Positions 16,130 to 24,680 of a DNA stretch of 33,094 nt are shown here, piece after piece. A program made the position numbers and the translations under genes. The stretch covers positions 1-33,094 of the forward strand of contig JAURPT010000075.1 in assembly GCA_030836535.1 (NCBI GenBank), read 5' to 3'. The notes under the pieces are model-generated. The model was not told where the DNA came from. It did no database searches and saw only the letters and a program-made list of their open reading frames with translations. This DNA comes from Alphaproteobacteria bacterium (GTDB taxonomy: Bacteria > Pseudomonadota > Alphaproteobacteria > SMXS01). Each line of letters starts with the position of its first letter. The stretch's first letter is position 1.

Positions 16130-17647
16130 CTACTCCGCCGCCGCCTTCACCTCGCCCAGGGCGCCTTCAATTATGCTCAGCATTTCGTCTCGGGTGGGGC
16201 CTTCAACAATGCTGGCGCTGGCGTTTTTCTTGCGGCCACGCAGCATGTATTTGTAGATCGTGCTGCGGATTTTCTTGTCCTTCAGGAACGCGCCCGGTTT
16301 TTCTTCCAACTGGAAGGTGCGCAACGTCCCGCGAACCACATGGAGTTCGTTCTGGGCAGCCGCGGCAATGGCGTCTGCAAAGGCCAGCCCGAACCAGGCC
16401 TTCAGGCCGTCGGGCTTCTCCACCGATTTACCGGCCATAATGGCGCGGGCACGCTTGATGGCGTTGCGGTCTTCATTCTGGCTGGCGTCAAAGATCGGTC
16501 GAAGTTCATCTTCCGTGCGCTCGTCGAGCAGAATGGCCCGCTTGGCGGGGTCAGCTTCGTCTTCCAGCACCTGGGCCATAATGTGCGCATGGTGCATGCC
16601 AATGGCACAGCCGCGGCCATAAAGCGGGTTGGTGCGCAGGGTAGCATCGCCTACGGCAAAGAAGTTCAGGGCGACAGGTGTTTTGGTGCCGTCTTCGGCC
16701 TCATGCACATAGTGCCGCCAGGTGGTACGAATATCGGCAAAACCAAAACTGTCGGTCGTCGGGGTTGACCGGGCCGGGTCCACCCAGTCTGCCGTGCCAG
16801 GGATCGCCATGAGCATTTCGTGGAAGGCGTCTTCATCGTTAAAGGCCTTGCGCAGCATCACTTCATCGGGGTGGGCACACATGATGGTGGCAAAATGGCC
16901 ATTGTCGCCGGGGAAGATGCCATATTTTACATAGCCAAGGTCACCCGCCTGTCGCTTACCGGAATTGGAGTCGGGCTCTTCCATGCCCGGGTTCAACTTG
17001 TAATGGCGGGTGTAATAGACCATTTCGGCCTCTTCATCTTCCACCGCAATGTCTGCCCCCCTATCCTTCAGCCAGGCCGGGAATTTCGTGGTGCGCCCGG
17101 ACGCATCAACGACAACATCGAACAGGGCTTCTTCGTCACCCAGTTGCACACCGCGCACATTGACGGGTTGGCCGTCGGCGGTATCGGCCAGAAGGCCCGT
17201 AACCACCTGGCCGCTGTTAATGGTTATGGTGGGCTGCCGTTCTGCATAGGCGCGCAGCACGGTCTCCATTGTGGCGCGACGGCACATCAGAATCCACAAC
17301 CGTTCGTCCCCCGGCTGGGGTGTGTATGCCGCGCGCATCTTGGGTGGGATCATCTCCCCCATGCCAACACGGCGGGCACCGGCGGCTTCAAAGTCATCGA
17401 GCAGGTCGGGGTAATTGTCCTGTAAAATGTTACACAGAAGACCGAGGAAAGCGTGCGGGTGGCGGAACTGCCCTGCCCCCTTGCGGTTCCAGTCGAAGAA
17501 CGCCCTGTCGGCAGGGATTTCATCTGCCCCGGCGGGTGGTGGCGGCACGTCCCGCTCCAGCACCGTGACGTCATGCCCCTTGCGTGCCAGGGCCAGAGAC
17601 GCCCCCAAGCCGGCAATGCCGGCCCCAATAACAGCAACCCGGCTCAT
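16130..17647 (-). CDS. FAD-dependent oxidoreductase (monooxygenase/halogenase-like fold)
   Basis: A 505-residue flavoprotein. The N-terminal dinucleotide motif is VAVIGAGIAGLGASLALARK with GHDVTVLERD, and a second FAD-contact region includes VDASGRTTKFPAWL. The GD motif region near AVGDATLRTNPLYGRGCAIG places it with GR2-type monooxygenases and flavin-dependent halogenase relatives. I see no clear halogenase WxWxIP motif, so a hydroxylase or dehydrogenase is more likely. The start ATG lies 2 bases after the stop of the epoxide-hydrolase-like gene upstream, so the two are almost certainly co-transcribed and may act in sequence on one substrate. It converges on the WYL/TerB gene with 30 bases between stops. 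Confidence 0.82.
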   Translation of the reverse strand: MSRVAVIGAGIAGLGASLALARKGHDVTVLERDVPPPPAGADEIPADRAFFDWNRKGAGQFRHPHAFLGLLCNILQDNYPDLLDDFEAAGARRVGMGEMIPPKMRAAYTPQPGDERLWILMCRRATMETVLRAYAERQPTITINSGQVVTGLLADTADGQPVNVRGVQLGDEEALFDVVVDASGRTTKFPAWLKDRGADIAVEDEEAEMVYYTRHYKLNPGMEEPDSNSGKRQAGDLGYVKYGIFPGDNGHFATIMCAHPDEVMLRKAFNDEDAFHEMLMAIPGTADWVDPARSTPTTDSFGFADIRTTWRHYVHEAEDGTKTPVALNFFAVGDATLRTNPLYGRGCAIGMHHAHIMAQVLEDEADPAKRAILLDERTEDELRPIFDASQNEDRNAIKRARAIMAGKSVEKPDGLKAWFGLAFADAIAAAAQNELHVVRGTLRTFQLEEKPGAFLKDKKIRSTIYKYMLRGRKKNASASIVEGPTRDEMLSIIEGALGEVKAAAE

Positions 17648-17649
17648 GG

Positions 17650-18624
17650 CTAGAGCATCCCCAAGAAGCGGGTAATGGCGTCGTTCACCTGTTCGGGCGC
17701 TTCCTGCTGGGTCCAGTGGCCCACACCGGGGATCAACTCGTTAATCCGCAGATCGGTGACGTGATTACCCATATTCGCATAGGCATCACCTGACATGGTG
17801 ATCACGCCATCTTTTTCGCCCGCAACAAACATGCAGGGTTGGTTAACCACGCCGGGCGCCCCTTCGGTGTTGCGCCAGGTGGTATTGAGGTTGCGGTAAT
17901 AATTCAACGGCCCGCGCATGCCAGAGCCGCCAAATTCGGAGACATAATAATCCAGATCTTCATCCGTCAGCCAGGCAGGCATCTCATCCGGGTTCGGCAG
18001 GTTGGAGAGTAGATCCGCATCCGGCCCCTGGGCGGCCATGGCCGCCGCATTTTCCGCCCCTTCGCCCGAGCCCATATAGATGAATTTGCGCAGGAATGTG
18101 CGCACGTCGCCGCCTAATTCAGCCTCGGCCACACCTGGCTCCTGGAAGTAGAGCTGGTAGAAGAACTGGTCCTTGAAGACCTGTTTGAGCATATCGAGCG
18201 GTGGGAAGTCTCCACGTGGTGAAAACGGCACCGAGAGAATGCCAACAGCGGTGATTTTGTCCGGGTGCCATTCTGCAGCCCCCCAGGCGGTGGGTGCGCC
18301 CCAGTCGTGCCCCATGATAATAGCCGTCTCATAGCCCAGGGCCGGGATCAGCCCGATCATGTTGTCGACCAGGGTCTTCTGGTTGTACTGGTCGATGTCA
18401 TAAGGTTTATCGGACCTGCCATAGCCGGGCATGTCGACCGCCACGGCATGGTAGCCAGCAGCTGCAATAGCCGCAAAACAATGGCGCCAGCTATACCAGC
18501 TTTCCGGGAAACCGTGGCACATCAGCACCAGGCCTTTGGTTGCGCCTTCTGGCAGTTGTTCTGCGCAGTTCAGCATGATGCCGTTGGTTTCCACCCGCCG
18601 ATGTATGATGTGGTCAACTGCCAT
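17650..18624 (-). CDS. Alpha/beta-hydrolase, epoxide-hydrolase-like
   Basis: A 324-residue alpha/beta-hydrolase of the epoxide hydrolase group, which opens epoxides to diols through an ester intermediate. The oxyanion motif is MCHGFPESWYSWRHC (HGFPE at residues 37-41). The nucleophile Asp107 lies in MGHDWGAP, the acid is probably Asp272 (GEKDGV), and the base is His303 (GVGHWTQQEAP). A cap-domain Tyr in GPLNYYRN could polarise the epoxide. The nucleophile is Asp rather than Ser, and Trp follows it as in epoxide hydrolases and haloalkane dehalogenases; the HGFPE motif favours the former. ATG 18624 follows GGGGAGCGATC. It forms an operon with the FAD oxidoreductase. Confidence 0.88.
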   Translation of the reverse strand: MAVDHIIHRRVETNGIMLNCAEQLPEGATKGLVLMCHGFPESWYSWRHCFAAIAAAGYHAVAVDMPGYGRSDKPYDIDQYNQKTLVDNMIGLIPALGYETAIIMGHDWGAPTAWGAAEWHPDKITAVGILSVPFSPRGDFPPLDMLKQVFKDQFFYQLYFQEPGVAEAELGGDVRTFLRKFIYMGSGEGAENAAAMAAQGPDADLLSNLPNPDEMPAWLTDEDLDYYVSEFGGSGMRGPLNYYRNLNTTWRNTEGAPGVVNQPCMFVAGEKDGVITMSGDAYANMGNHVTDLRINELIPGVGHWTQQEAPEQVNDAITRFLGML

Positions 18625-18874
18625 GATCGCTCCCCGAATTTACACTGTAATTTGTGTGCAAACGGTACAGGAGCAATTTGCGGCTTGCAACAGATGCAGC
18701 ATCTGATTTGCCTCGGCAGGCGCTGGCCGCCCGATCAGGCCATTGCCGCTCAGCGCCCCTGCGCGGCACCTGTGGGCACAAGCACCAGGGCTGATGCTTC
18801 AATAGATGTATTGAGCGCGTCAGTGGGTGTCATGGTACCACTGGCAAAAGTTTCCCCCAACGTGGCAAGAGTAG

Positions 18875-19456
18875 CAGCTGGGTCATGCCCATGGGGATGA
18901 TGAAGAACCCCTGACCATGCATGAACTGCAGAACCTGATGCACCAGTTGATCACTAGTGGTTATGAAACCACCCAAAGCGCTATTGCCCATGGTATGTGG
19001 CTGCTTGTGCGCCAACCGGAATTGCAGGACATGCTGCGCAATGAGCCAGAGAAGATGAAAAAGTTCATTGAGGAGAGCCAGCGGTGGGAAAGTCCCGTGC
19101 AGGGCCTGGCACGGACAACCACCCGGGAGATTGAGCTGAACGGCACGACGATCCCCGCCAATTCACCGGTGATTGTGCGCTACGGCGCGGCCAACCGGGA
19201 CGCCGAGATGTTTGAATGCCCGCACAAATTTGACATCGACCGCAAGAATGCCGGGGCACATATGGCTTTTGGTTCCGGCGCCCATTTCTGTGTCGGCGCT
19301 ATGCTGGCCCGCCAGGAGATGGCCTCATCCTTCACCGCCCTGCTAAACCGCATGGATGACATCAAACTGGCCCAACCGCTGGCCGACCTGGTGCACGAGC
19401 CGAGCATGTTCTTCCTGCCGATCAAACACATGCACCTCGCCTTCAACAAGCGCTGA
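18875..19456 (+). pseudogene. 5'-truncated cytochrome P450 gene
   Basis: Only the C-terminal half or less of a bacterial P450 remains. It keeps the I-helix oxygen-activation motif (LITSGYETTQSAIAHG), the ExxR motif (EESQRWESPV) and the haem-binding loop FGSGAHFCVGAMLARQEM with the Cys ligand. Similarity begins abruptly at QLGHAHGDDEEPLTMHELQ, just after an in-frame TAG at 18872-18874. About 200 N-terminal residues expected for the family are not found in any frame of the preceding 250 bases. Translation could begin at ATG 18917, but a protein without the substrate-recognition half could not be a working P450. The region 18625-18874 holds only the hydrolase promoter region and unrecognised sequence. 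Confidence 0.8.
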
Positions 19457-19546
19457 TGCAGGCGCTCATGACCGGTGCCGCAAGCCCCGGTTGACCGGCG
19501 TAAGCCTTTTCAGACAAACCAACTTTCAACGTCGGCGCGATTTGAC

Positions 19547-20914
19547 TCAGGATACAGCACCCTCTTGGGCGCCTCTTCTCCGGTCTTCACGGCGGCTAAA
19601 GGCTTCACGGATGCGCACCAACCGATCAGGCGACAGTGGAAAACGCAGAATAATGGGTATCGCCAGCAGATAGAGCAGCGTGGTCGGCATGGTGAGTGTA
19701 TAACGCAATCCGTCCAGCGCTTCGGGGTCGTTGATGGCTTTTGGGTCAAAACCAAACCAGTCGAGCATAAGCAGCGCCACCCCGCCGGCAATGGCGTTGG
19801 CGGCCTTGGCGCCCAACGACCACACGGCCATATAAGACCCCGCCAAATGGTCCCCGGTGCGCAGGCCAGCGACTTCGATCAGGTCCGCCTTCATGGAATA
19901 GGCAATGGCTGTGGTGTTCCCCCCTGCCAGGCCGCATAGCGCCAGCACCAAAAAGAAGCCCAGCATGTCGCCTTCCTCAAGCACCAGGAAGCAGGGCGTC
20001 GCAATGACGAAGATGAAGGCCCCGCACAGCCATGTCCACTTTTTGCCAATCCGGTAAGAGAGCGACATCCATAACGGCAGGGCAATCACATTTGTGGCGA
20101 AATACCCCAGCAAGATCAGCTGTGTTTGCGCTTCAACCTTGATGATGAATTTCGCAAACAACATGAACAGCGGCGACATCCAGGCCATGCCTGCTGACAA
20201 CAGCAAAAAGCTGACGAACAACAGCAGGAAGGACCCGTTCTTGAACATTTTCTTGGCGGCCTTCCACAAATTGGGCTGGATGTTCCGCTTTACCGTTCGT
20301 TCCGGCACGCCCCAAACGGCGAGTGCCGCCAGCACGGGCAAAAGTACCATCACCATGAAGCCAACAATGACAATCCCCTCAGCGGGCATGCCGCCATAGC
20401 CGAAGAGCTCGCCGGATATGATGGGTACCAGAAGGGCGCTGACATTACCCAGATAGCCAAGAGCCTGCCGCCAGCCGGTAATGCGGGTCCGCTCGTTATA
20501 GTCGTCGGACAGCTCCGCTTCCCAGGCGAAATAGGGGATGTTGACCATCGTCCAGCCCAGCCACAACAGCATGGCCCATATCAGCAGATGCCACTCCGAC
20601 ACCGCGCTGGTCGGGGTGAACAATTGCCAGGCGGAAACCCCCATCACGACGGACCCCGCTGCCAGCCATGGCTTGCGTTTGCCAAACCGCGTATTGGTGC
20701 GATCCGACAGATAACCGATCAACGGGTCTGTCACGACATCTGACAACCGGGCTGCCATCAGCACAATGCCAACCGTTGCCAGGTCGATCCCCAGATAGGT
20801 GGAATAGACAAAAGGCAGATAGAGCGAGACCGGGATCACGGCCAAATAGACAGCATAATCGGGCAGACCGAAGAGAAAGAGTTGCCGTCGCGTCAGGCGT
20901 TGGTGATCGCTCAT
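19547..20914 (-). CDS. GPH-type (MelB-like) MFS transporter
   Basis: A 455-residue inner-membrane protein with about 12 hydrophobic segments. The conserved loop DPLIGYLSDRTNTRFGKRKP is diagnostic for the glycoside-pentoside-hexuronide:cation symporter family, and the second half has the matching GGNTTAIAYSMKADLIEVAG motif. Family members take up sugars or other small molecules with Na+ or H+. In catabolic clusters of alphaproteobacteria similar proteins often accompany genes for hydrophobic substrates, so a sugar need not be the cargo. The ATG at 20914 lies 22 bases after the broken VOC gene, suggesting a shared transcript. The ribosome site is weak. Confidence 0.85.
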   Translation of the reverse strand: MSDHQRLTRRQLFLFGLPDYAVYLAVIPVSLYLPFVYSTYLGIDLATVGIVLMAARLSDVVTDPLIGYLSDRTNTRFGKRKPWLAAGSVVMGVSAWQLFTPTSAVSEWHLLIWAMLLWLGWTMVNIPYFAWEAELSDDYNERTRITGWRQALGYLGNVSALLVPIISGELFGYGGMPAEGIVIVGFMVMVLLPVLAALAVWGVPERTVKRNIQPNLWKAAKKMFKNGSFLLLFVSFLLLSAGMAWMSPLFMLFAKFIIKVEAQTQLILLGYFATNVIALPLWMSLSYRIGKKWTWLCGAFIFVIATPCFLVLEEGDMLGFFLVLALCGLAGGNTTAIAYSMKADLIEVAGLRTGDHLAGSYMAVWSLGAKAANAIAGGVALLMLDWFGFDPKAINDPEALDGLRYTLTMPTTLLYLLAIPIILRFPLSPDRLVRIREAFSRREDRRRGAQEGAVS

Positions 20915-20936
20915 CTAGCTAATCCCACCCTATTGC

Positions 20937-21461
20937 TTAAGAAGAATAGGGCCGGACGGGGTCGCTTACACCGTCCCAGTCGGCAGCCCCGTCGGCAAAG
21001 ACGCTGAACATTTTGATATGCACGTCGTCCTGCGGCATCAGCTGGATCATCATACCCGGGCTGTCCGGCAGGTCCAGATAGGCATGCGAATTGATATACC
21101 GATGCGCGATGATGTAGTTGACGCCTTCATCCTTTAGGCGCGCGAGTTCTGCATCCACATCCCCCACCCAGACAGCCAGGTGCTGCAACCCACCTTCCGG
21201 GTTGTCTTTCAGATAATCCGCATAGATCGTGCGACCGGAATCTTCATAGGGGTGGATCAGCTCGATTTGCTGGTCCCCCGACATCGCAAAGGCTGCGGCA
21301 ATATGGGTTTCCTACGGGTCACCATAATGTTCGCTGGGCAGGCGGATATCGTCCATCAGATAGAATGGCCCAACGCCCCGCGCGATCCAGTGATCCAGTG
21401 CCGCCTGCATGTCTGGCACCACATAGCCCTGCTGCACCACAGGCCCGAAAATCTTGCTCAT
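20937..21461 (-). pseudogene. VOC family protein gene interrupted by an in-frame TAG
   Basis: The gene would encode about 174 residues. The start (MSKIFGPVVQQGYVVPDMQA at ATG 21461, ribosome site GGGGGAGGAACAC) and the rest (ETHIAAAFAMSGDQQIELIH through LQHLAVWVGDVDAELARLKD) are in one frame. A TAG at 21312-21314 separates GDP from ETH. A single base change from a sense codon explains this; no frameshift is needed. The fold is the vicinal-oxygen-chelate type, seen in glyoxalases and some isomerases. The downstream part has an internal ATG at 21284 but would lack the first metal-binding half. It precedes the GPH transporter gene in the same direction. Confidence 0.75.
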
Positions 21462-21528
21462 GTGTTCCTCCCCCGAGAAAGTTAAAGCTTTCCTTAATCC
21501 GGAGGGCAACGCAAGCACCATGCTTAAC

Positions 21529-24500
21529 TCAATGGAAGAAGCGCCCTTTGTCGAGGAAGGCCTCTGGCGTATCAGCACCAATGTCTGACAGGCTTTCCAG
21601 CCAGCTATTCAACGAGGCGACCTTGTCGACAATCAGGTGGATGACCCCTTCGCTTTTCTCCACCTTGCCGGAACAGGCCATCAGCCGGGCCGTTAGCAGC
21701 GGGCGGCGGAAATCCTGATGCACGCCGGGGAACACCACAAGGTTGGCCACCCCTGTTTCATCTTCCAACGTAATGAACATGACCTTCTTGGCTGTGCCGG
21801 GCCGTTGGCGCGCCAGCACCACCCCGGCCAGGCTGATGCGGCTGCCATCGGCTACATCCAACAAGTCGCCACAGGGGCGCAGGCCCCGTTCGGTCAGCCG
21901 GGGGCGCAGCAGATGCACCGGGTGGTCCTTGAGCGACAGGCGGGTGGTTTTGTAGTCTGCCACCACATGTTCGCCCCGGCTCATGGTTGGCAAATGGGGC
22001 TCTGGTTCTGCCGCCTTGCTGTGGTCGAGATGTGCAAATAACGGTAAGGGCTCTGGCTCGCGCAGGCTTTTAACGGCCCAGGCCGCCTGCCGCCGATCCA
22101 ACCCCAGTGAGCCAAAAGCATCGGCCTCAGCCAGCCGCACCATGGTTTCTGGCCGCAGGCTGGCGCGCTGCCAGGCATCTTGCGGCGACCGATAGCCCCC
22201 TTCCCGACAAGCCAACAGCTTGTCTGCTTCATCAGCCTTCAACCCCTTGATCTGCCGCAGGCCCAGCCGCAGGGCACAGGCACCATCTGGCAAAGGCTCC
22301 AGCGTGGCATCCCAATTGGAATGGTTGATGTCGACCGGGCGCACCTCCGCATCATGTTCCTGTGCGTCCCGCACCAGTTGGGCCGAGGCATAAAATCCCA
22401 TCGGCTGGCTGTTCAGCAAAGCGGCCGTAAACGCTGCCGGGTAATGATATTTCAGCCACGACGACACATAGGCCAAAAGCGCAAAGCTGGCCGCATGGCT
22501 TTCGGGAAAGCCATAGTCTCCAAAGCCTTCAACCTGGCGAAAGCAACGCTCGGCAAAGTCTGCCTCATAACCCCGGTCAACCATGCCCCGTGTCATCTTC
22601 TGGTGGAATTTATGAATAGTCCCCATATTGCGGAAGCTGGCCATGGCCCGGCGCAGCTGGTCAGCCTCTGCCGGCGTAAAGCCTGCCGCAACAATGGCAA
22701 TTTTCATAGCCTGTTCCTGGAACAGCGGCACACCCATGGTTTTCTCCAACACCTGGCGCAGCTCTTCCGACGGGTAGTGCACCTTCTCTTCCCCATTCCG
22801 CCGCCGCAGATAGGGGTGCACCATGTCGCCCTGAATAGGCCCGGGCCGCACAATGGCCACCTCGATGACGAGGTCATAGAAACAACGGGGCCGCAGGCGC
22901 GGCAGCATGGCCATCTGGGCCCGGCTTTCAATCTGGAAGACGCCGATCGTGTCTGCCTGCTGGATCATGCCATAGACATCTGCATCACCATGGGGAATGG
23001 CCGCCAGCGTCAGGTCGCGGCCATAATGGGTACGGATAAAGTCAAAGCAGCGGCGAATGGCCGTCAACATCCCCAGGGCCAACACATCAATCTTGATCAG
23101 CCCCAAAACGTCGAGATCATCCTTGTTCCATTCGATAACCGTGCGGTCTTCCATGGCCGCATTTTCAATGGGCACCACTTCGCATAACGGCCCGCGGGAA
23201 ATGACAAACCCGCCCGTATGCTGGGAAAGATGCCGGGGGAAACCGCGCAGCTGGTTGGCCAGCTCCAACACCAGCCGCAGGGTTTTATCGGTCGGGTCCA
23301 GCCCTTCTTCACGGGCCAGCACATCATCAACCGGGCCAGACCAATGCGAGATTGTCCGTACCAGCCGATCAATGACATCGGTGCTCAGCCCCATAGCTTT
23401 GCCGACATCGCGCAGCGCCCCCTTGGTACGGTAATTGACGACAGTGGCCGTTAACCCGGCCCGGTCACGGCCATAGCGCTCATAGATATATTGGATCACC
23501 TCTTCACGGCGTTCGTGCTCGAAATCCACATCAATATCCGGCGGCTCATTACGCTCTGCCGAAATGAACCGCTCGAACAGCAGGTCGATTTCCGCCGGGT
23601 CGACCGACGTAATGCCCAGGCAATAACACACCGCAGAATTGGCCGCAGAGCCGCGCCCCTGACACAATATGTCGCGGCTACGGGCAAATTTCACAATGTC
23701 GTAGACCGTCAGGAAATACGGGGCATAGTCGAGCTGGCTAATCAGCGACAGTTCATGCTCCAATGTCTGTCGCACGCTGTCTGGCAGCCCGTCCGGGTAG
23801 CGGTCCTGTGCGCCCTGCCAGGTCAGATAGTCCAGCTCGTCCTGCGGCGGGCGGCCGGATTCCGTGATCTCGTCGGGATATTCGTAACGCAGTTCATCCA
23901 ATGAAAAGGTGCATAGCTCTGCAATCTCTACTGTGTGATCCAGCGCCAGCCCATGCCCCCGGCACAGACGCGCCATTTCCGCCGGTGGCTTAATGTAGCG
24001 TTCTGCATTGGCCGCCAACCGCCAGCCCGCTGTTTCAATAGTGCAGTGATTGCGCACACAGCTCAGCACATCCTGCAGGCGGCGGCGCTCTGGCACATGG
24101 TAGTGCACATCATTGGTGGCCACGAGCGGCACGCCGGTGTCTGCTGCCAGGTCCGCCAATTGCTGGAAACGCTTACCGTCATTGCCCCGGTAATAATGGG
24201 TTGCTGCCAGATAGAGGGGTGAGGCCAGCCGGTCGCGATAATCCTCCAGCCGCGCTTTGTAAGCTGCCAGTTGCACGGTATCGAGCACCGGTGGCGGTAA
24301 GGCAATAAACAAATTACCAGCAGCAGCGGCCACCACATCATCAACAAACAGGGCGCAATCGCCTTTTTCAGCCCGCCTGCGCCCCAGGGTAATAAGCCGC
24401 GCCAGGCGGGCATAACCCGCACGGTCCATGGGCAGGCATAACAGGCTGGGGCCGTCCAGCAGGTCGAGCCGAGCACCGGGAATAAATTGAATCCCCGCCT

Positions 24501-24669
24501 CTTTCGCGGCTGCATGGGCACGGACAATACCTGCCAGGCTGTTCCGATCTGTCAGCGCAATCGCCCGCAGGCCCAGCATGGCCGCCTGGGCAACCAGCTC
24601 TTCCGGGTGGGCCCCACCGCGCAGGAAGCTGAAATTGCTGGTAACCTGCAATTCGGTATAGTCGCTCAT
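21529..24669 (-). CDS. dnaE2: Error-prone DNA polymerase DnaE2 (ImuC)
   Basis: A 1046-residue C-family DNA polymerase without the extended tail of DnaE1, the normal size for DnaE2. It has an N-terminal PHP domain (YTELQVTSNFSFLRGGAHPE, then AIALTDRNSLAGIVRAH). The palm has catalytic Asp380 and Asp382 in PPDIDVDFEHERRE and Asp528 in LIKIDVLALGMLT. A helix-hairpin-helix region (ALRLGLRQIKGLKADEADKL) and a C-terminal OB fold (ISLAGVVLARQRPGTAKKVM) follow. DnaE2 does translesion synthesis and damage-induced mutagenesis together with ImuA and ImuB. ATG 24669 follows GGGGAGGGC and lies 11 bases past imuB. It is the last gene of the SOS operon; the next gene downstream is 67 bases away. Confidence 0.97.
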   Translation of the reverse strand: MSDYTELQVTSNFSFLRGGAHPEELVAQAAMLGLRAIALTDRNSLAGIVRAHAAAKEAGIQFIPGARLDLLDGPSLLCLPMDRAGYARLARLITLGRRRAEKGDCALFVDDVVAAAAGNLFIALPPPVLDTVQLAAYKARLEDYRDRLASPLYLAATHYYRGNDGKRFQQLADLAADTGVPLVATNDVHYHVPERRRLQDVLSCVRNHCTIETAGWRLAANAERYIKPPAEMARLCRGHGLALDHTVEIAELCTFSLDELRYEYPDEITESGRPPQDELDYLTWQGAQDRYPDGLPDSVRQTLEHELSLISQLDYAPYFLTVYDIVKFARSRDILCQGRGSAANSAVCYCLGITSVDPAEIDLLFERFISAERNEPPDIDVDFEHERREEVIQYIYERYGRDRAGLTATVVNYRTKGALRDVGKAMGLSTDVIDRLVRTISHWSGPVDDVLAREEGLDPTDKTLRLVLELANQLRGFPRHLSQHTGGFVISRGPLCEVVPIENAAMEDRTVIEWNKDDLDVLGLIKIDVLALGMLTAIRRCFDFIRTHYGRDLTLAAIPHGDADVYGMIQQADTIGVFQIESRAQMAMLPRLRPRCFYDLVIEVAIVRPGPIQGDMVHPYLRRRNGEEKVHYPSEELRQVLEKTMGVPLFQEQAMKIAIVAAGFTPAEADQLRRAMASFRNMGTIHKFHQKMTRGMVDRGYEADFAERCFRQVEGFGDYGFPESHAASFALLAYVSSWLKYHYPAAFTAALLNSQPMGFYASAQLVRDAQEHDAEVRPVDINHSNWDATLEPLPDGACALRLGLRQIKGLKADEADKLLACREGGYRSPQDAWQRASLRPETMVRLAEADAFGSLGLDRRQAAWAVKSLREPEPLPLFAHLDHSKAAEPEPHLPTMSRGEHVVADYKTTRLSLKDHPVHLLRPRLTERGLRPCGDLLDVADGSRISLAGVVLARQRPGTAKKVMFITLEDETGVANLVVFPGVHQDFRRPLLTARLMACSGKVEKSEGVIHLIVDKVASLNSWLESLSDIGADTPEAFLDKGRFFH

Positions 24670-24680
24670 GCCCTCCCCCG

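Noticed and set aside
1534-21314. Three in-frame TAG codons (CoA transferase, P450, VOC) suggesting TAG recoding
   Set aside because: Several intact genes here end in TAG (MDR reductase, WYL/TerB, J-domain protein, imuA), and the other lesions in the CoA transferase and P450 show ordinary decay.
21476-21492. GAAAG/CTTTC inverted repeat between dnaE2 and the VOC gene
   Set aside because: The stem has only five bases and no T run follows, so it is not a credible terminator.
22180-23187. A 335-codon plus-strand open frame
   Set aside because: It is antisense to the dnaE2 palm and helix-hairpin-helix regions; long antisense frames are common in GC-rich genes.
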